64,000 bases of DNA. Source: Pseudomonas sp. R84 (GTDB lineage: Bacteria; Pseudomonadota; Gammaproteobacteria; Pseudomonadales; Pseudomonadaceae). Each line of letters starts with the position of its first letter. Position 1 is the stretch's first letter. The translations under genes and the position numbers were made by a program. The notes under the pieces are model-generated. The model saw only the letters and a program-made list of their open reading frames with translations. It was not told the DNA's origin and ran no database searches. Of this stretch, positions 61,639 through 64,000 are shown piece after piece. Location of the stretch: contig NZ_CP019426.1 of the NCBI RefSeq assembly GCF_009834515.1, positions 1,973,501-2,037,500 of the forward strand, written 5' to 3'.

Positions 61639-61734
61639 ATCCCGCTTATCGCGAAGGGCGCTGGCAGTGGGTGCAAAGCCGACTGCCGAGAGCTGCCGTT
61701 CAGCAACGCCATTCGAACAGCTTCAGCAAAGTGA

Positions 61735-61767
61735 AAGCCCTGCATCGTGACTAACGATGCGGGGCTT
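61735..61767 (+). terminator. Stem-loop between the unknown membrane protein and smr
   Basis: AAGCCCTGCATCGT and ACGATGCGGGGCTT form a stem with one mismatch. It lies between convergent genes; the T-run is weak. Confidence 0.6.
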
Positions 61768-61780
61768 CAGAGGGGGCGGA

Positions 61781-62338
61781 TTATTCGTCGCGACCTTCCA
61801 TCATCGTGCGTTTAAGCATCACGTAAACCGCGCCGGCACCGCCGTGTTTGGCCTGGCACGAGCAGAAACCCAGCACCTGCGCATGTTGGCGCAGCCAGGT
61901 GTTGACGTGGCTTTTGATCATCGGCCGCTTGCCGTCCAGACGCACAGCCTTGCCGTGGGTGACGCGTACGCAGCGGATTTCGAATTTGGTCGCTTCGGCA
62001 AGAAACGCCCAAAGGGTTTCCCGGGCTTTTTCCACACTCATGCCATGCAAATCGAGGCTGCCCTCGAACGGAATCTGGCCGACCTTGAGTTTGCGCATCT
62101 GACTTTCCTGCACCCCGTCACGAGCCCACATCAACTCGTCTTCCGGGCCGACGTCTATCACGAACTGATCGGACAGACCATCAACGGTAGCGGTGTCAGT
62201 GCGCACGGTGGCCGACTGACGCAGCTTGGCAATCTGTGCGCGGTCAGCCTTGGGTTTGCCGGTGTCGGCGCGGTCGTGCTTGATCGGCTTGACGCCTTGG
62301 ATCGCACTTTTGAACAGGGAAAAATCGTCGTCTTGCAT
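61781..62338 (-). CDS. Smr-domain protein (MutS2-type nuclease domain)
   Basis: 185 residues from ATG 62338. The C-terminal Smr domain shows LDLHGMSVEKARETL, then RCVRVTHGKA and the QHAQVLGFCSCQAKHGGAGAVYV ending (about residues 95-185). This is the SmrA/SmrB stand-alone type. Smr domains nick or cleave nucleic acids; SmrB acts on mRNA at collided ribosomes in E. coli, but which role applies here cannot be told. Confidence 0.9.
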   Translation of the reverse strand: MQDDDFSLFKSAIQGVKPIKHDRADTGKPKADRAQIAKLRQSATVRTDTATVDGLSDQFVIDVGPEDELMWARDGVQESQMRKLKVGQIPFEGSLDLHGMSVEKARETLWAFLAEATKFEIRCVRVTHGKAVRLDGKRPMIKSHVNTWLRQHAQVLGFCSCQAKHGGAGAVYVMLKRTMMEGRDE

Positions 62339-62379
62339 GTCAGCCTCCGCGAAGGGCGGCCAGTTTACCCAAGTCGAAA

Positions 62380-62407
62380 CAAAACGGCCCGGCAAAAAGC
62401 CAGGCCG
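62380..62407 (-). terminator. Rho-independent terminator of the small membrane protein gene
   Basis: On the minus strand CGGCCTGGC-TTTTT-GCCGGGCCG has one mismatch and is followed by TTTTG. It lies six bases after the 62413 stop and separates it from smr. Confidence 0.8.
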
Positions 62408-62412
62408 GTGAT

Positions 62413-62733
62413 TCAGTCGTGTTTTTTCATCAGGTGCGGGGACATGTTCAGTTCCCGCGATTGCCGCGCGCGACGGCGGCAGCGGCGCCACAGAGCAACA
62501 CCGAAATACAGAAACAGCAAACCGACCGCCAGAATGATTGCCGAGCCCATTGGCGTGGCATTCAAGTCACCGAGCGCTGGTGGGCGCCCGAGCAGGCTGG
62601 CCGCCCCGGCCATCGCCAGCAGCACGCCAAACGTCGCCAGAATGGCCGCGATCGCCGCGCCGAATCGAAAACGCCAGTTGCTTTGGCCTTTGGGCCGCAA
62701 GCGGCGTGCGTCAAATCCATCGGATAACTTCAT
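62413..62733 (-). CDS. Small two-helix membrane protein
   Basis: 106 residues from ATG 62733. A basic N-terminus, two hydrophobic helices (about 28-50 and 63-85) and a strongly basic C-terminal stretch RRCRRRARQSR. Family not recognised. It lies downstream of the isochorismatase-like gene on the same strand. Confidence 0.75.
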   Translation of the reverse strand: MKLSDGFDARRLRPKGQSNWRFRFGAAIAAILATFGVLLAMAGAASLLGRPPALGDLNATPMGSAIILAVGLLFLYFGVALWRRCRRRARQSRELNMSPHLMKKHD

Positions 62734-62828
62734 TCCGACCTTCCTCAATGGGTATCGGCCCTTCGACCGGGAGTTGACCGGGTTGTTCCTGAGGCTATGG
62801 CATTTGCGGCAAATGAGAGGAATTTGCG

Positions 62829-62855
62829 GATGAGCGGCGTGCTGAGCCGCTCATC
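62829..62855 (-). terminator. Stem-loop after the isochorismatase-like gene
   Basis: GATGAGCGGC and GCCGCTCATC make a perfect 10-bp stem with a 7-base loop, eight bases after the stop; no T-run. Confidence 0.65.
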
Positions 62856-62863
62856 AGAGCAGA

Positions 62864-63454
62864 TCAGATCAGGTCTTGAGTCAGTGCGAGGGTGGCGAAG
62901 TTGTCCGCCATGATCGCCATTTCCGCTTCCTGCACCACGGCGGCGCTGAGCACGCGGCCCTTGAACGGCAAGTCGCGGGTGGCGCAGGCGTCTTCCACCA
63001 GGGTGCAACGGAAACCCAGGTTCTTCGCCGCACGCACGGTGGTGCTGACGCTGGAGTGGCTCATGAACCCGCAGACGATCAAGTCCAGCGAGCCAAGGTT
63101 TTGCAGACGATCGAGCAACTCGGTGCCATGGAAGGCGCTCGGCAGCAGTTTGCCGATAATGGTTTCATCGCCTTGTGGCTCGAGGCCCGGGATGAATTCG
63201 CCGCGTTCACCCTGTGGGTCGAACAGGCCACCGACGGTGCCGAGATGACGCACGTGCACGATCGGCCGACCGGCTGCACGGGCTGCGGCAACCACTTGTT
63301 TGATGTTCGCGACGGCCGCGTCCATGCCGCTCAGGGCCAGCGGGCCACTGAGATACTCTTTCTGGGCATCGATGATGACCACGGTGGCATGGCTCAGTGT
63401 GGCCGCTGCGTAACCGCGACCGCTGAGTTGAAACATCGTTTTTGGAACGGACAT
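62864..63454 (-). CDS. Isochorismatase-fold hydrolase without the usual catalytic Cys
   Basis: 196 residues from ATG 63454 with RBS AAGGAG. The isochorismatase-like alpha/beta fold is clear: VIIDAQKEY (catalytic Asp 29), the Lys at 102 in IIGKLLPSAF, and the IVCGFMSHSSVSTTVRAA segment. At the position of the Cys nucleophile used by nicotinamidases and other cysteine hydrolases of the family there is Ser 135. SH before it resembles the YAH of true isochorismatases (EntB, PhzD), which also lack the Cys. It lies in the conserved Smr/isochorismatase/prmB neighbourhood. Substrate unknown. Confidence 0.85.
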   Translation of the reverse strand: MSVPKTMFQLSGRGYAAATLSHATVVIIDAQKEYLSGPLALSGMDAAVANIKQVVAAARAAGRPIVHVRHLGTVGGLFDPQGERGEFIPGLEPQGDETIIGKLLPSAFHGTELLDRLQNLGSLDLIVCGFMSHSSVSTTVRAAKNLGFRCTLVEDACATRDLPFKGRVLSAAVVQEAEMAIMADNFATLALTQDLI

Positions 63455-63692
63455 TCTGGGGCTCCTTGGGGTGGGGCTTTTGCGACATTGTCCTCTGGCT
63501 GAGCGGTTCTGTGAATCGCTACCATCGTAGGCACCGTCGTTATTGGCCTGCAGCCTTGTCAAGTTACACGTTCTGTTCAATAGCTGATGCAAAAAACAGA
63601 AAACTCCTACTGTCGCGCGATGTTTTTCCCGCGTCGTCGTCAGGCGTTTTGGCTGGTAGAATCGCCAGTCGTTTTTTCTGGAGTTCTGCGCC

Positions 63693-64000
63693 GTGATCAC
63701 TTCCCGCCTTCGTACCCTGCGTGACCATATCCGTTGGGCCGTCAGCCGCTTCCATGGGGAGGATCTGTTTTTCGGCCATGGCACCGACAATGCCTGGGAC
63801 GAAGCCCGGCAGCTTGTGCTGGGAGCTTTGCACCTGCCGTGGGAAATCGCCGACAGCTATCTCGATTGCGCGCTGGAAGACGACGAGCTGGTCAACCTGC
63901 AGCGACTGCTCAAGCGCCGCATCGAAGAACGCATTCCCACCGCTTATCTGTTGGGTGAAGCGTGGTTCTGCGGCATGTCGTTTATCGTCGATGAGCGTGT
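63693..64000 (+). CDS. prmB: Ribosomal protein L3 glutamine methyltransferase (5' part)
   Basis: GTG 63693 with GGAG upstream opens a frame that runs off the end of the window; about 102 codons are seen. The N-terminus [20 protein letters not shown] and [16 protein letters not shown] are characteristic of PrmB, which N5-methylates a Gln of ribosomal protein L3. The catalytic NPPY part lies beyond the window. Neighbouring genes match the usual Pseudomonas prmB context. Confidence 0.93.
   Translation, partial: MITSRLRTLRDHIRWAVSRFHGEDLFFGHGTDNAWDEARQLVLGALHLPWEIADSYLDCALEDDELVNLQRLLKRRIEERIPTAYLLGEAWFCGMSFIVDER

Overview
The window is chromosomal DNA of a Pseudomonas, most likely of the fluorescens group. 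The GC content is high. The minC-minD-minE-rluA block beside an LpxL-type acyltransferase and a patatin, and the folE/Smr/isochorismatase/prmB cluster, follow Pseudomonas gene order. Intergenic gaps are filled with typical Pseudomonas palindromes of the GTGGGAGCGAGCCTGCTCGCGAA type and the TAGGAGCTGCCGAAGGCTGCGATC type. No rRNA gene, tRNA gene or CRISPR array was seen.

Region 1 (1-11.6 kb): the end of an unidentified gene; a catalase-like protein overlapping a di-heme cytochrome c; a lipoprotein FKBP isomerase; a YkvA-like protein preceded by a perfect inverted pair of DnaA boxes; a small regulator/Sel1 operon; and a 1,589-residue Rhs protein with an AT-richer C-terminal toxin candidate and a putative immunity gene. 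Region 2 (11.7-24 kb): an EAL-CBS-GGDEF protein, the Prc protease, a quinone oxidoreductase, and a binding-protein-dependent ABC importer operon with an alkaline-phosphatase-like enzyme and a HAD phosphatase, next to a GntR/UTRA regulator. Region 3 (24-34.4 kb): an exported M20 amidohydrolase, a large mechanosensitive channel, aminopeptidase ApeB, RluA, the MinCDE division-site system, a lipid A acyltransferase and a patatin.

Region 4 (34.5-43.5 kb) is a purine salvage and urate degradation block: two OmpK/Tsx-like channels, an NCS2 permease, PuuD, AllA, Alc, UraD, PuuE and, divergently, UraH. Together these take urate to glyoxylate and urea. A palindrome TTGT(A/G)TACAA occurs twice in the puuE-uraH gap and once upstream of the AzgA-type purine permease at 57.3 kb, which suggests a shared regulator.

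Region 5 (43.6-55.0 kb) is the most unusual part. A 1,181-residue protein with a TcdA/TcdB-like hydrophobic pore-forming segment and degenerate RTX repeats is followed on the same strand by four tandem paralogues of about 580-625 residues that I cannot assign to a known family. They have Ser/Thr/Pro-rich N-termini, one or two copies of a roughly 60-residue module, and a conserved C-terminal domain. This looks like a multi-component secreted toxin or effector locus.

Region 6 (55-64 kb): a LysE exporter, the AzgA permease, a MarR regulator divergent from a PLP aminotransferase, a glutaredoxin-like protein, folE with a decayed tyrosine recombinase directly upstream, an unknown membrane protein, an Smr protein, a small membrane protein, an isochorismatase-fold protein lacking the usual catalytic Cys, and the start of prmB.
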